64,000 nucleotides of DNA from Fen-1362 sp049516395 (GCA_049516395.1 JBEKTD010000003.1:62001-126000); one strand, 5' to 3'. Counted from the first letter of the stretch, positions 50,865 through 59,933 are shown. Notes: generated by a model not told the origin, from the sequence alone. A program made the numbers and translations.

Positions 50865-52904
50865 CTATTTACCCAGCAGCTTCTTTGCTGCTGTGACGAC
50901 TGCGTCTGTTGTTATCCCGAATTTCTCATAGCAGGTCTTGTAGGGGGCTGATGCGCCGAATGAATGCATACCAATAAAAATCCCTTTGTCCCCGATCCAC
51001 TTATGCCAGCCAAGCTCAACGCCCGCCTCAACCGCGACTCTCGCCTTCACGTCAGGCGGTATCACCGAGTCACGATATTCCTTGCTTTGCTTCTCGAATA
51101 GTTCCCAGCAGGGCATACTAATCACTCTTGCCTTAATCCCTTCGGCTGAAAGTTTGTTATATGCTTCGACTGCCAAAGAAACTTCCGAGCCGGTCGCCAA
51201 TAGCAATACATCGGGTTTGCTCTCGCCAATCAGCGTATAAGCGCCTTTGGCGAGATTGTCCGCCGGCGCATATTTGGTCTGGTCGATAACGGGCAGATTC
51301 TGGCGAGTGAGCAATAACGCCACCGGCCCGCCGCGGTATTGCAAAATGAATTTCCACGCCGCAGCCGTCTCGTATGCGTCCGCGGGCCTTATAGTCAGCA
51401 GGTTCGGTATCGCCCGCAGCGCAGCGAAATGCTCCACCGGCTGATGCGTCGGGCCATCTTCGCCCACGCCGATACTGTCGTGCGTCCAGACGAAAATCGT
51501 CGAGTAATGCGATATCGCCGCCACCCGCACCGCGCCTCGCATATAATCGCTGAATACCAGAAACGTCCCGCCGAACGCCCGTGTCAGTCCGCTTACCGAG
51601 ATGCCGTTCATAATCGCGCCCATCCCGTGCTCACGAACGCCGAAGCGAATATATCTGCCATCGAGCGAATTCGGCTGATAATCCTTCACCTCTTTCCATC
51701 GCGTATTATTCGATGGCGTCAGGTCTGCGCTTCCGCCCAGAATAAACGGCATTTGCGGCATAAGTGCGTCCAGCGTCTTGCCAGATGCTGAACGCGTCGC
51801 AATCGCATTGGGCTTGCCTTTTTTCACTACGTCGAATTTTGGCAGCAGCGAGTTGATATCGACAGTGATTTTATTTTCAATGGCATTCTTGAACTGCTCC
51901 GCTAACTGCGGATTTGCCGTCTCATATTTCTTGAATAATCGGTTCCACGACGCCTCTGCTTTTTTGCCCTTGTCGATGGCGGTGCGGGTATGCGGCAGGA
52001 CTTGCTCAGGGACATTAAACGTCTTTTCCGGGTCCCATCCGAATGCCCGTTTGGTCGCTTTAATCTCATCTTCACCCAATGGCGAGCCGTGCGCCTCTGA
52101 TGTATCGTGTTTTGTCGGTGAACCGAATGCGATGTGCGTGCGCAATTTTATCATCGTCGGCTTGTCCTTCGTCCGTTTCGCTTTTTTCAGCGCCTTTTCA
52201 AACGCCGCCATATCATTCCCGTCGCCCGGCACCTCAATCACATTCCACCCGTATGCCTTGTATCGCTTCGCTGTGTCCTCGGTGAATGATAAACCCGTCT
52301 CGCCGTCGATTGAAATATGATTGTCGTCGTATATTACAATCAGATTATCGAGTGCAAGATGTCCCGCCAACGAGCTTGTCTCGCTTGATATGCCTTCTTC
52401 GAGGTCGCCGTCGCCACAAGTGACATATATTTTGTAATCGACAACCGGGAAACCCTCGCGGTTGAAATAATTAGCCGTGTATTTCTGCGCAATCGCCATA
52501 CCTACCGCGTTTGATATCCCCTGCCCAAGCGGCCCTGTCGTTGCTTCGATGCCCAAATCCGGTTTGTATTCCGGATGCCCCGGCGTCTTACTGCCCCACT
52601 GCCTGAAATTCTTCAGGTCATCCAGCGTCATATCGTAGCCCGTTAGATACAGCAGCGAATAAAGCAGCATGCACCCGTGCCCGCCCGAAAGCACAAACCT
52701 GTCGCGGTTGAACCACTTCGGATTCGCCGGGTTGAATTTCAGATGTCGCATCCACAAAGTATATGCCGCCGGCGCCAAACCCATCGGCATACCGGGATGT
52801 CCCGACTTGGCTTTCTGGACCGCGTCCGCCGACAAAAATCTTATCGTATCAATGCAAAGCTCATCGAGCTCGCTCACGCCTTTCACTCTTACCGCTTCAC
52901 CCAT
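50865..52904 (-). CDS. tkt: Transketolase
   Basis: A 679-residue thiamine-diphosphate enzyme moving two-carbon ketol units in the pentose phosphate pathway. N-terminal domain: KSGHPGMPMGLAPAAYTLW, GPLGQGISNAVGMAIA and the ThDP/Mg motif CGDGDLEEGISSE. Central pyrimidine domain: FGVREHGMGAIMNGI and WTHDSIGVGEDGPTHQPVEH, with the catalytic Glu in RFGVREH. The length and all motifs are normal. AGGAAAAAGACA precedes ATG 52904 on the minus strand. Cytoplasmic; functionally linked to rpiB at 10431, though far away. Confidence 0.96.
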   Translation of the reverse strand: MGEAVRVKGVSELDELCIDTIRFLSADAVQKAKSGHPGMPMGLAPAAYTLWMRHLKFNPANPKWFNRDRFVLSGGHGCMLLYSLLYLTGYDMTLDDLKNFRQWGSKTPGHPEYKPDLGIEATTGPLGQGISNAVGMAIAQKYTANYFNREGFPVVDYKIYVTCGDGDLEEGISSETSSLAGHLALDNLIVIYDDNHISIDGETGLSFTEDTAKRYKAYGWNVIEVPGDGNDMAAFEKALKKAKRTKDKPTMIKLRTHIAFGSPTKHDTSEAHGSPLGEDEIKATKRAFGWDPEKTFNVPEQVLPHTRTAIDKGKKAEASWNRLFKKYETANPQLAEQFKNAIENKITVDINSLLPKFDVVKKGKPNAIATRSASGKTLDALMPQMPFILGGSADLTPSNNTRWKEVKDYQPNSLDGRYIRFGVREHGMGAIMNGISVSGLTRAFGGTFLVFSDYMRGAVRVAAISHYSTIFVWTHDSIGVGEDGPTHQPVEHFAALRAIPNLLTIRPADAYETAAAWKFILQYRGGPVALLLTRQNLPVIDQTKYAPADNLAKGAYTLIGESKPDVLLLATGSEVSLAVEAYNKLSAEGIKARVISMPCWELFEKQSKEYRDSVIPPDVKARVAVEAGVELGWHKWIGDKGIFIGMHSFGASAPYKTCYEKFGITTDAVVTAAKKLLGK

Positions 52905-53074
52905 TGTCTTTTTCCTGCGAATAATTTATTGCTTTCAAATTTTACTGCTAAAACAAACATTGAACGATAATAAAACTGACTCGTTTTCGCAAGGTTTTTG
53001 TCTGGATTCCCGCATTTGACAAATCGCCTGCTCATTGGGATAATCAATACGACTTACGCGAAAGGATGCGGTAA

Positions 53075-53605
53075 ATGATCGGCGAGAACAGGCAAAAATA
53101 CAATGTCGAAATAATACGCCCGCAGATGACGGCACACGATGTTCACCTCAGAAGCAAACCCGCCGACCCCGCGAAGTTGAAAACCCTCAAAAAAGCCCTT
53201 CAGGCCTTTCACACCCTCGAAACGATGGCCGTCAGCATCTATAAATCCCAGCTCACCAGGGCTCCATCCGAACTGAACCGCCAGCTTATCGCCGCGATGT
53301 GCAACGAGATGACCCATCTCCAGGATTTCCAGGTCAAACTCTGCGAATACGGCTTCAAACCCGCCATCCTGAGGCCCGCCTTCTGGATGGTCGGCTTTGT
53401 CTTTGGCTTCGTCTCGCGACTCCTCGGACCCAAAGCTATTCTAAAAACCGGTATTTGGGTTGAAACCAAGGCCGTAAAACATTATGCTGAACTCCTTGAA
53501 ACCGTCGATTGGGACGAACAAACAAGAAAGATGATTGAAAAGGACCAGGCCGACGAAGATGGACATGTCAATCGATGGCGAAATATGCTCGGCCAAATCC
53601 GTTAA
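53075..53605 (+). CDS. COQ7-like ferritin-fold diiron protein
   Basis: A 176-residue protein with the ligand pattern of demethoxyubiquinone hydroxylase (COQ7) and related ferritin-like diiron proteins: Glu49 (FHTLETMA), Glu78-x-x-His81 (NEMTH), Glu130 (WVETKAVKHY) and Glu161-x-x-His164 (EDGH). A hydrophobic hairpin (FWMVGFVFGFVSRLLG, about 103-118) would touch the membrane as in COQ7. Planctomycetota of this sort are expected to use menaquinone, so ubiquinone synthesis is unlikely, and another quinone or lipid hydroxylation is possible. CGAAAGGATGCGGTAA precedes the start. It is divergent from tkt. Confidence 0.7.
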   Translation: MIGENRQKYNVEIIRPQMTAHDVHLRSKPADPAKLKTLKKALQAFHTLETMAVSIYKSQLTRAPSELNRQLIAAMCNEMTHLQDFQVKLCEYGFKPAILRPAFWMVGFVFGFVSRLLGPKAILKTGIWVETKAVKHYAELLETVDWDEQTRKMIEKDQADEDGHVNRWRNMLGQIR

Positions 53606-53667
53606 AGGTTATATAAACAAAAAGGTGCTGTATGAGAAAACACGGATAGACACTATTTATAATTCAG

Positions 53668-53706
53668 TTCTCTGTGTCCTCTGTGCTCTCTGTGGCTAAA
53701 AAAAAC
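53668..53706. repeat. Dispersed CTCTGTGTCCTCTGTG repeat (copy A)
   Basis: TTCTCTGTGTCCTCTGTGC with TCTCTGTGGCTAAAAAAAAC is nearly the same as 60273-60310, and related text is present at 2622-2647 (minus) and 50529-50556. It lies before the aldo/keto reductase gene. Confidence 0.6.
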
Positions 53707-53735
53707 TGCAAATCATAATTTCAGGAGTGTGAAAA

Positions 53736-54668
53736 ATGGAACGCATCGGACGTCGTGAATTTCTTGCCGGCTCACTCGTCGGCGCATCAGGATTGCTTCT
53801 CAAATCCAAACTGGCGATTGCCGCCGATTCTGTCGCGGAACCGAACCTCGCCAAAGCCCCGGTTAAAATGTTCGACCCCTGGGAAGTTGTTTCCCTCGGC
53901 AAAACCGGCATCAAAGTTACACGCGTCGGCTGCGGCACCGGTATGCACGGCGGAAGGCACTCCTCGAACCAGACCCGGCTCGGCAAGGAAAAATTCGAGG
54001 GTTTATTGAAAGAAGCTTATGACCGCGGATGCCGCCTCTTCGATTGTGCCGATATGTATGGCTCGCATCCCTATATCATCCCCGCCCTCAAAGGCATTTC
54101 CCGCGACAAGTTCACCATCGTTTCCAAGCTGATGGTTTGGGACCCGCCCGCCGAAGAAAAAGAAAAACCGCTTGTGACAATCGACCGCTTCCTCAAGGAA
54201 TTGAACACCGACTACATCGACCTGCTCCTGCTCCATTGCATGATGGCGCCCGACTGGAACAAGACCCTCAAACCGTATATGGACGGAATGAGCGAAGCCA
54301 AGGCAAAAGGCAAAGTCCGTGCGCTCGGCGTCTCCTGTCACTCTATGGACGCCCTCAAAGTCGCCGCAGAAGAACCCTGGGTCGAATCCGTCCACACAAG
54401 AATCAACGCCACAGGCACGGATATGGATGGCTCACCAGAGGAAGTTGTCCCCATTATCCGTAAAATTCACGACGCAGGCAAAGGCGTCGTCGGTATGAAA
54501 CTTATCGGTCAGGGCGAATTCCGCGATGACCGCAAGCTGCGAGAACAAAGCGCCGATTTCGTCTTCAACCTCGGCTGCGTTGATGCCGTCGTCGTCGGCT
54601 TCGAATCCATCAACGAAGTTAAGGATTACGAGGACATCGTCAAAAAAACCGTCCGCAAAATCGCGTAG
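53736..54668 (+). CDS. Tat-exported aldo/keto reductase
   Basis: A 310-residue protein with a twin-arginine signal (GRREFLAGSLVGASGLLLKS) and an aldo/keto reductase barrel. The catalytic set can be seen: Asp and Tyr in FDCADMYGSH, Lys in TIVSKLMVWD and His in DLLLLHCMM. IKVTRVGCGTG is the first barrel strand. It would be an NAD(P)H-dependent or unusual exported oxidoreductase; the cofactor would have to be bound before Tat export. Substrate is unknown. It is related in design to the protein encoded at 19455 but retains the catalytic residues. TTTCAGGAGTGTGAAAA precedes the ATG and a strong terminator follows. Confidence 0.83.
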   Translation: MERIGRREFLAGSLVGASGLLLKSKLAIAADSVAEPNLAKAPVKMFDPWEVVSLGKTGIKVTRVGCGTGMHGGRHSSNQTRLGKEKFEGLLKEAYDRGCRLFDCADMYGSHPYIIPALKGISRDKFTIVSKLMVWDPPAEEKEKPLVTIDRFLKELNTDYIDLLLLHCMMAPDWNKTLKPYMDGMSEAKAKGKVRALGVSCHSMDALKVAAEEPWVESVHTRINATGTDMDGSPEEVVPIIRKIHDAGKGVVGMKLIGQGEFRDDRKLREQSADFVFNLGCVDAVVVGFESINEVKDYEDIVKKTVRKIA

Positions 54669-54709
54669 AGGTTTAGATAAAATAAGGTTTTGGTACCGAA
54701 TAAATTTAG

Positions 54710-54739
54710 CCCCCCGATTTATCGGGGGGTTATTTTTTT
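54710..54739 (+). terminator. Strong intrinsic terminator
   Basis: CCCCCCGAT (54710-54718) and ATCGGGGGG (54721-54729) pair perfectly and are followed by TTATTTTTTT. It ends the aldo/keto reductase gene. Confidence 0.9.
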
Positions 54740-54792
54740 GTATGACGGGGTTTTCTTTTGCCTGCCCTCCGTAGTTTTAACGAAGGAGGGTC

Positions 54793-54812
54793 ATTCCCGC
54801 GAACGCGGGAAT
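54793..54812. repeat. Palindromic repeat ATTCCCGCG...CGCGGGAAT
   Basis: A short palindrome of the kind that recurs between genes in many bacterial genomes. It lies between the terminator and the end of the RluD-family gene, next to AACTCAAAACTCAACACTTAG repeat text. Confidence 0.5.
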
Positions 54813-54846
54813 CCATAACTCAAAACTCAACACTTAGAACTCAAAA

Positions 54847-55545
54847 CTAACTTCTCTCAACCAGCTCATTGAAATAATTCGGCACTCTGGTTTCAAAAGT
54901 CATCCGTCTGCCGGTAATCGGGTGGTTGAAGGAGAGCGATTTGGCGTGAAGAGCTAATCGCCTGAAGCCATCCTTTGACTTTCCGTATTTGCCGTCGCCC
55001 ACGACCGGGTGCCCCTTATCAGCCATGTGGACGCGGATTTGGTTTTTCCTGCCCGTCAGAAGATTGATTTCCAGCAAACTAAACGCCCTGCTCTCGTTAA
55101 GCACCTTATAAGCGGTATGTGCCAGCTTGCCTTTTGTAGTGTCTTTTGTGGAATAGACGACGTAGGCCTTGTTCTCAGCTAAGTACGATGTAATAACGTC
55201 TTCTTTTTTAGCCAACTGCCCATAGACCACCGCGATATATTTCTTTTCCGTATCTTTCCACTGTGATTGCAGGTTGAATTTGGCCTCTTCGGTTTTTGCG
55301 AATACCAGTACACCTGATGTTGACTGGTCCAGCCGATGAACGATGAAAATCCGGTTTCGCGACCTCGGATTGCCTTTGCGCACGTAATCGGTCAGCATAT
55401 AGTAAGCCGTCCTCGTTTTATTGTTGTCCGTCCCCACGGTCAGCAGCCCCGCCGGCTTATCCACCACAAGGATGTCCTTGTCTTCATAGAGTATGTTCAA
55501 ACCTCTCGGCAGATACTTACTCGCTGAATGTCTTTTCTTTGGCAT
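54847..55545 (-). CDS. RluD-family pseudouridine synthase
   Basis: A 232-residue RluA/RluD-family enzyme that isomerises uridine to pseudouridine in rRNA or tRNA. The catalytic motif is HRLDQSTSGVLVFAKT with its Asp, preceded by ILYEDKDILVVDKPAGLLTV and followed by TGRKNQIRVHMADKGHPVVG and GDGKYG. There is no N-terminal S4 domain, so it is of the short RluA/RluC-like form. The frame extends to 55587; the ATG at 55545 (PKKRHSASK) is preferred. Target position cannot be told from sequence. Confidence 0.9.
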   Translation of the reverse strand: MPKKRHSASKYLPRGLNILYEDKDILVVDKPAGLLTVGTDNNKTRTAYYMLTDYVRKGNPRSRNRIFIVHRLDQSTSGVLVFAKTEEAKFNLQSQWKDTEKKYIAVVYGQLAKKEDVITSYLAENKAYVVYSTKDTTKGKLAHTAYKVLNESRAFSLLEINLLTGRKNQIRVHMADKGHPVVGDGKYGKSKDGFRRLALHAKSLSFNHPITGRRMTFETRVPNYFNELVERS

Positions 55546-55604
55546 ATCTATTTCGCTCGCCTCTCCCGTGAAACACCGGGCTGACAAAATGAGTTTGGGC
55601 CTGC

Positions 55605-56324
55605 TTATTTTAATTTCTGTCTGAAACGCTCCATACGTTCTTTAATGTCTGGCGGTGGCGGAGGTTGTATAGCAACATGTCGGCTACATTCAATAAAACA
55701 AGCAACATGTACTTTTTTATGTTTATCCGTAATCTTAAAGAAATCGCTTTTTTTAAATCCAATTGTGTTCAAGAAAACTTTATTATCTTTTGAAATTTTA
55801 TTATCTTCTGATACCGGGTAGGTTATCTCGAACTGATTATATGCTGACTCTGAGATAACCACATAGTTATCATCTTCAGGAATTTTTGGGGCCGGGCACT
55901 GATCGGCTTTTGCATTTAGAATCCGTGCACAATCATTTAATCCATCTCCGACAAAATTGGTTTTACCCGTGATGTCTTCGAAAGGGAATGCATCCCCCAG
56001 ATGGACAGCCGTTTTAATTCCTGAAAACAAGTTTTTTGCCCGCTTGGCAGCAAGAAGAAGTGAAGACCGGAGAGAAATCGCTAAAAATATGCCATACCCT
56101 GCAAATGCTGGATGAAGAATAACATAAAAACCATCACCTGTAGGGATAAACCCGAGGACAACCTCGTCTTTTTGGACGAAAGTCAGTCTTGTAAGAAGTC
56201 CGATGGTTTCTTTGAGCTCTTTGGTTATCACAATGGCAGTGGCAAGTTGCTTATCATTGGGTAACTTTGAGAATCCGACTACATCCAACAATAGAATATC
56301 TGTACGATAGTATACGTCTTTCAT
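55605..56324 (-). CDS. Class III nucleotidyl-cyclase-like protein
   Basis: A 239-residue protein with a single class III nucleotide cyclase-type domain. The metal-binding Asp of DIxGFS is seen in LLLDVVGFSK (Asp14), the second metal motif in PTGDGFYV (Asp64) and the transition-state pair in VGDGLNDCARIL (Asn130, Arg134). It lacks membrane segments and sensor domains, as do the stand-alone uridylate/cytidylate cyclases of Pycsar anti-phage systems. The C-terminus (about 165-239) is an extension ending with Pro-rich IQPPPPPDIKERM. It is the second gene of a two-gene unit, 54 bases after the zinc-finger/helical protein gene. Activity and base preference are not known. Confidence 0.72.
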   Translation of the reverse strand: MKDVYYRTDILLLDVVGFSKLPNDKQLATAIVITKELKETIGLLTRLTFVQKDEVVLGFIPTGDGFYVILHPAFAGYGIFLAISLRSSLLLAAKRAKNLFSGIKTAVHLGDAFPFEDITGKTNFVGDGLNDCARILNAKADQCPAPKIPEDDNYVVISESAYNQFEITYPVSEDNKISKDNKVFLNTIGFKKSDFFKITDKHKKVHVACFIECSRHVAIQPPPPPDIKERMERFRQKLK

Positions 56325-56378
56325 GATAGTACCCCACTATTTGCAACCGATGATTAGTTTTGTGTTAATTCAAGACTA

Positions 56379-56972
56379 TTATAATGAACCAAACATTCCT
56401 TTTAATCGTTCAAATATTTCAATAAGAGCAGGAACATTAGAAACAATACGTTCAATTGTTGATAAAAGTGTTTGAATAACGCTTTTCTTCCTTCCAAGTT
56501 CCGGAAGAGTGGCTTGCCCTGCTAAAAAAGAAAGATGTTCCAAAATCTCATTCTTTAGGGAATCGGATAATTCCACACTTCTCAAAAGAGCTTCGGTAAA
56601 TTCCTTGAGTATTGATGCCAATTCTTCATTGCCACCATTTTTTATGTTGCTCAAAGAAACATCTATCTGGCCTATGTTACCTGTATTAACTGCTCCTATT
56701 GTACTTTTTTGTATGTTTATATTATTAAAAGTCATATCTCCACTGTTAAGTACTGGAGGCGGCTTAGGAATATCATATCTCGGACCACAAATCCCTGGCA
56801 TACCGACCGACGATTCCATTTGCCCCATGAGCCAGTTAATATCACGCATACATTGAGTAAGTTTCATATTGTTAATCTGCTCAGCTTTATAAGCACAATC
56901 GAGACAAAGAGGATGACCAGCAATTTGGTAAATAGCTGGCGACTTACCGCATTGTGAACAATTATTACCCAT
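56379..56972 (-). CDS. Zinc-finger protein with helical C-terminus
   Basis: A 197-residue protein. Residues 5-25 hold CSQCGK and CLDCAYK, a four-cysteine zinc site. The middle (about 80-110) reads NNINIQKSTIGAVNTGNIGQ, a short beta-rich repeat-like stretch found in proteins of unknown function from many bacteria. The last 80 residues are amphipathic helices (NEELASILKEFTEALLRSVE and IQTLLSTIERIVSNVPALIE). No transmembrane helix is certain. It is the first gene of the unit with the cyclase-like gene, so it may be its effector or regulator; that is inference. The family is not named to my knowledge. Confidence 0.6.
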   Translation of the reverse strand: MGNNCSQCGKSPAIYQIAGHPLCLDCAYKAEQINNMKLTQCMRDINWLMGQMESSVGMPGICGPRYDIPKPPPVLNSGDMTFNNINIQKSTIGAVNTGNIGQIDVSLSNIKNGGNEELASILKEFTEALLRSVELSDSLKNEILEHLSFLAGQATLPELGRKKSVIQTLLSTIERIVSNVPALIEIFERLKGMFGSL

Positions 56973-57118
56973 AGAGAAACCCTTTTGATAATCTCTAACT
57001 ATTTAACTCTCTCGGTGGTTATTCATTTGACAAAACCAGGAAACCCTGTTTTTTCATCGTGCCATAACTTTAATTTTCGCCGCCGATGAGGCCTTTGGCG
57101 TTTTTTTATCGCTTGTAT

Positions 57119-58114
57119 TTAACGACCTGTAAGTTTTTCCAAATTCTCAGGATACCGGTCTCCCTGCACCTTAATCTTTGAAGAGGCATTTTCAATTTCA
57201 CGAAGATCGTCCGGCGTGAGTTTAATTGAGGCCGCCCCTATGTTCTCATCGAGGCGTGCCAGTTTCGTGGTGCCGGGAATCGGAACAATCCATGGCTTTT
57301 GGGCAAGCAGCCAGGCAAGCGCAATCTGAGCAGCGGTCGCCCTCTTCTTTTCTGCGATGTTGTTAAGCAATTCAATCAATGTCTGATTTGCCTTGAGGGC
57401 CTCTGGCGTAAAGCGAGGCAGGATGCTGCGGAAATCAGAACTATCGAATTTTGTGTTTTCGTTCATCTTACCTGTAAGGAAACCTTTACCTAAAGGGCTA
57501 TATGGAACGAAGCCGATTCCGAGCTCCTCAAGGGTCGGTATCACTTCCTTCTCGGGCGTTCTCGTCCACAGCGAGTATTCACTTTGGACAGCGGTGACCG
57601 GCTGGATGGCATGAGCTCGCCGGATCGTTTTTGCTGCCGCTTCAGAAAGGCCGAAGTGCTTAACCTTGCCTTCCTTAATCAGCTCCTTAACCGCTCCCGC
57701 CACGTCTTCGATTGGCACGTCCGGGTCAACACGGTGCTGATAGAACAGGTCGATTGTCTCGACCTTGAGCCGCTTGAGCGAACTCTCGGCGACCTGCTTG
57801 ATGTGCTCTGGCCGACTATCCAGTCCAATCCATTTCGGACCGCCGTTGGGGTCAAGTTTGAATCCGAATTTGGTGGCTATTACCACTTGTTTACGTAAGC
57901 CAGACAGAGCTTCGCCCAGGAGTTGTTCGTTCGTGAACGGGCCGTAAACTTCAGCGGTATCGAAGAATGTGACGCCGCGTTCCACGGCTGACCGAAGAAG
58001 CGCGGTCATCTCCTGCTTGTCTTTGGGCGGACCGTAGGAAAAGCTCATCCCCATGCAGCCCAGCCCGATAGCCGAAACTTCCAGTCCGCTTTTTCCTAAT
58101 TTACGTTTTTTCAT
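57119..58114 (-). CDS. Aldo/keto reductase (AKR13/YakC type)
   Basis: A 331-residue cytoplasmic aldo/keto reductase. Catalytic residues are seen in FFDTAEVYGPFTNEQLLG (Asp, Tyr), IATKFGFKLD (Lys) and DLFYQHRVDP (His). ISAIGLGCMGMSFSYG at the start and VPIPGTTKLARLDENIGA near the C-terminus (NADP-binding loop) are those of the AKR13-type, general aldehyde reductases. Length is normal. GGAAAGGATAAACA precedes the ATG. It is expected to reduce small aldehydes with NADPH; the physiological substrate is unknown. It is preceded by the QueG-like gene, 52 bases away, in the same direction. Confidence 0.92.
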   Translation of the reverse strand: MKKRKLGKSGLEVSAIGLGCMGMSFSYGPPKDKQEMTALLRSAVERGVTFFDTAEVYGPFTNEQLLGEALSGLRKQVVIATKFGFKLDPNGGPKWIGLDSRPEHIKQVAESSLKRLKVETIDLFYQHRVDPDVPIEDVAGAVKELIKEGKVKHFGLSEAAAKTIRRAHAIQPVTAVQSEYSLWTRTPEKEVIPTLEELGIGFVPYSPLGKGFLTGKMNENTKFDSSDFRSILPRFTPEALKANQTLIELLNNIAEKKRATAAQIALAWLLAQKPWIVPIPGTTKLARLDENIGAASIKLTPDDLREIENASSKIKVQGDRYPENLEKLTGR

Positions 58115-58166
58115 TGTTTATCCTTTCCTGTTTAGGATTGAACTGCTTCATATACTTTTCTCACAT

Positions 58167-58880
58167 CTATTTGCGATGTTTTCCATGTGGGCAGACATAC
58201 AAGCACAAGCCGCATACCACCAGCTCAGGGTCTTTTTTCTTCATTGCTATAAAGTATCGATTACATTTACCGGCATCATACCGTTTCTCACGCGGCTCAG
58301 ATTCGCGAAAAGATTCCCCCGTGAAGGCATGGACGGGGCATATCTCTATACACTCATTACAACTGCCGCACCGCTCTTCCATCGGCTTGCCTGTCACGGG
58401 CAACGGAGCATCGGTGAGAACTGTTACCCAACGCACTCGCGGCCCCTCTTGGGGCGTTACTAATAAGCAGCTTTTACCAATCCAGCCAAACCCGGCTAAA
58501 TGCGCCGCAAGTTTGTGCGAAAACGCCGCACAGAGTCGTTCATCATCTACCTGTTTCGCCGCCGGGAGAGGTAAAGCTCGGAAACCATCTCGTTGAATCA
58601 AACCACTTATACGTGAAGCAAGAAGGTCAAGGCGTTGATTTATAACTTCATAGCAGTGGTGCCGATAGTTTACTGCAACTGCCCGACTGGCACGGCGAGG
58701 CAGTTGGTCAACAATTGTATGAGGCAGCACAATCCCAACAGAAATTGCCCGTGGATACGCTGCTATCTCCTGGCCGCCCTGTTCCAGAATCGCATCATGG
58801 GCTACTGACAAATCGGCCACGCCACAAAAGTCCGCTCCCCACATCTCCGTAATTTCCTTTATCTTGTGATTCAAATCCAT
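58167..58880 (-). CDS. QueG-like 4Fe-4S protein
   Basis: A 237-residue protein that shares the ferredoxin part and flanks of epoxyqueuosine reductase: AHLAGFGWIGKSCLLVTPQE matches the G-x-x-G-W-I-G-K-x motif, and two 4Fe-4S clusters are bound by CGSCNECIEICP and CGLCLYVCPHG. It is shorter than QueG (about 350 residues) and lacks its C-terminal HEAT-like repeats, as in a set of reductase-like proteins of unknown function. Cytoplasmic. AGGGAGTGATTA precedes the ATG on the minus strand. Redox partner and substrate are unknown. Confidence 0.78.
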   Translation of the reverse strand: MDLNHKIKEITEMWGADFCGVADLSVAHDAILEQGGQEIAAYPRAISVGIVLPHTIVDQLPRRASRAVAVNYRHHCYEVINQRLDLLASRISGLIQRDGFRALPLPAAKQVDDERLCAAFSHKLAAHLAGFGWIGKSCLLVTPQEGPRVRWVTVLTDAPLPVTGKPMEERCGSCNECIEICPVHAFTGESFRESEPREKRYDAGKCNRYFIAMKKKDPELVVCGLCLYVCPHGKHRK

Positions 58881-59310
58881 TAATCACTCCCTATAACTGG
58901 GGACGGTGTGAATTCACCTTTTTCCTTTTACCTTTTTACTTCTCTTTGAACAGTGTCAATCCGCCTGCCCTTCGTAGCCGCTTCGGCGAAGAAGGGTGTC
59001 ATCTGCGGTTCCGATTCTACCGATATTCGCGGTGAGTTTCCAACAAGATTTACCCGCCTTTCGTAGCGCAGCGGAGACCCCAGACTACGATCTGGGGTCC
59101 AAATTTTTCTTTTCGAGTCACGGGCCACGAGTATCAAGCATCTAGTATCCAGTATCGAGTATCGAGTATCCTTTTGCTATGAACAACAAACTACCTCCGT
59201 ACACACTATCCGCGTGATGCAGCCCCTTGACATATTCAAACGATAAAAGTAACCTCATGCCAGGTCTAGCGATAACAACTATTAGTTAATTTTTATTGAG
59301 GGTTGACAAA
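58881..59310. other. Intergenic region filled with dispersed repeats
   Basis: No gene is supported. The region contains CCTTTTTCCTTTTACCTTTT (58912-58931, inverted relative of 5927-5950), two TTCGTAGC-containing elements, a 9-bp inverted repeat (59076-59084/59091-59099, GACCCCAGA), the CGAGTCACGGGCCACGAG repeat (59117-59134) and a short run of AGTATCGAGTATCGAGTATC. Confidence 0.6.
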
Positions 59311-59898
59311 ATGATTAAGCATTTGTGTTCCTGCCTGTTTTTGAGTTTGCTTGTGTCAATCGCGCCCGCATTAGGCGACGCCAACGTGCTGAAAAATCCC
59401 GGTTTTGAAAACGGTATCGAAGATTGGGAAGGCAGGTCGTGCCAAATCGAGGCGGTAACAACGCCCGTTCACAGCGGCACAAAAAGCGCAAAGGTGTCCG
59501 GAAGGACCGCGGAGTGGCAGGGCATAAAACAGTCCCTGCTCGGCAAAGTATTGAATGGAAAGACATATAAGATTTCAGCGTGGGTTCGGCTGGAAAACGC
59601 AGATTACCGTATCGTAACGATATCCATCGAGCAGGCCGACGACAAGGGCACCGTATATAAGAATGTCGCCAAGGCGCCGGTGGGCAAATCTGAATGGGTC
59701 GAACTTTCAGGAGAGTTCACACTTAGCGCAAGCGGGACTTTGACAACATTAGACGTTTACCTCGAAGGCCCGCCGCAGGATGTCAATTTCTTTGTTGATG
59801 ATGTTGTCGTATTTGGTCCGGAAGCGACTAAGGTCGGGCAGGCCGACCCGAACGCGGCTAAAACAGAGCCAAATAACTCCGGCAAGACCGCCAAATAA
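59311..59898 (+). CDS. Secreted carbohydrate-binding-module-like protein
   Basis: A 195-residue protein with a signal peptide (CSCLFLSLLVSIAPALGDA) and a single beta-sandwich of the CBM4/9/22 type: LKNPGFENGIEDWEGR at the start, HSGTKSAKVSGR in the middle and DVNFFVDDVVVFGP at the end. Such modules bind xylan or other beta-glucans, usually as part of a hydrolase; here it stands alone, followed by a 30-residue Asn/Thr/Lys-rich tail. The ATG at 59311 with GAGGG upstream is preferred over the TTG at 59296. Confidence 0.8.
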   Translation: MIKHLCSCLFLSLLVSIAPALGDANVLKNPGFENGIEDWEGRSCQIEAVTTPVHSGTKSAKVSGRTAEWQGIKQSLLGKVLNGKTYKISAWVRLENADYRIVTISIEQADDKGTVYKNVAKAPVGKSEWVELSGEFTLSASGTLTTLDVYLEGPPQDVNFFVDDVVVFGPEATKVGQADPNAAKTEPNNSGKTAK

Positions 59899-59933
59899 AC
59901 TTTATCAGAGTCGAATCGCTACGAGAGGCAGAT

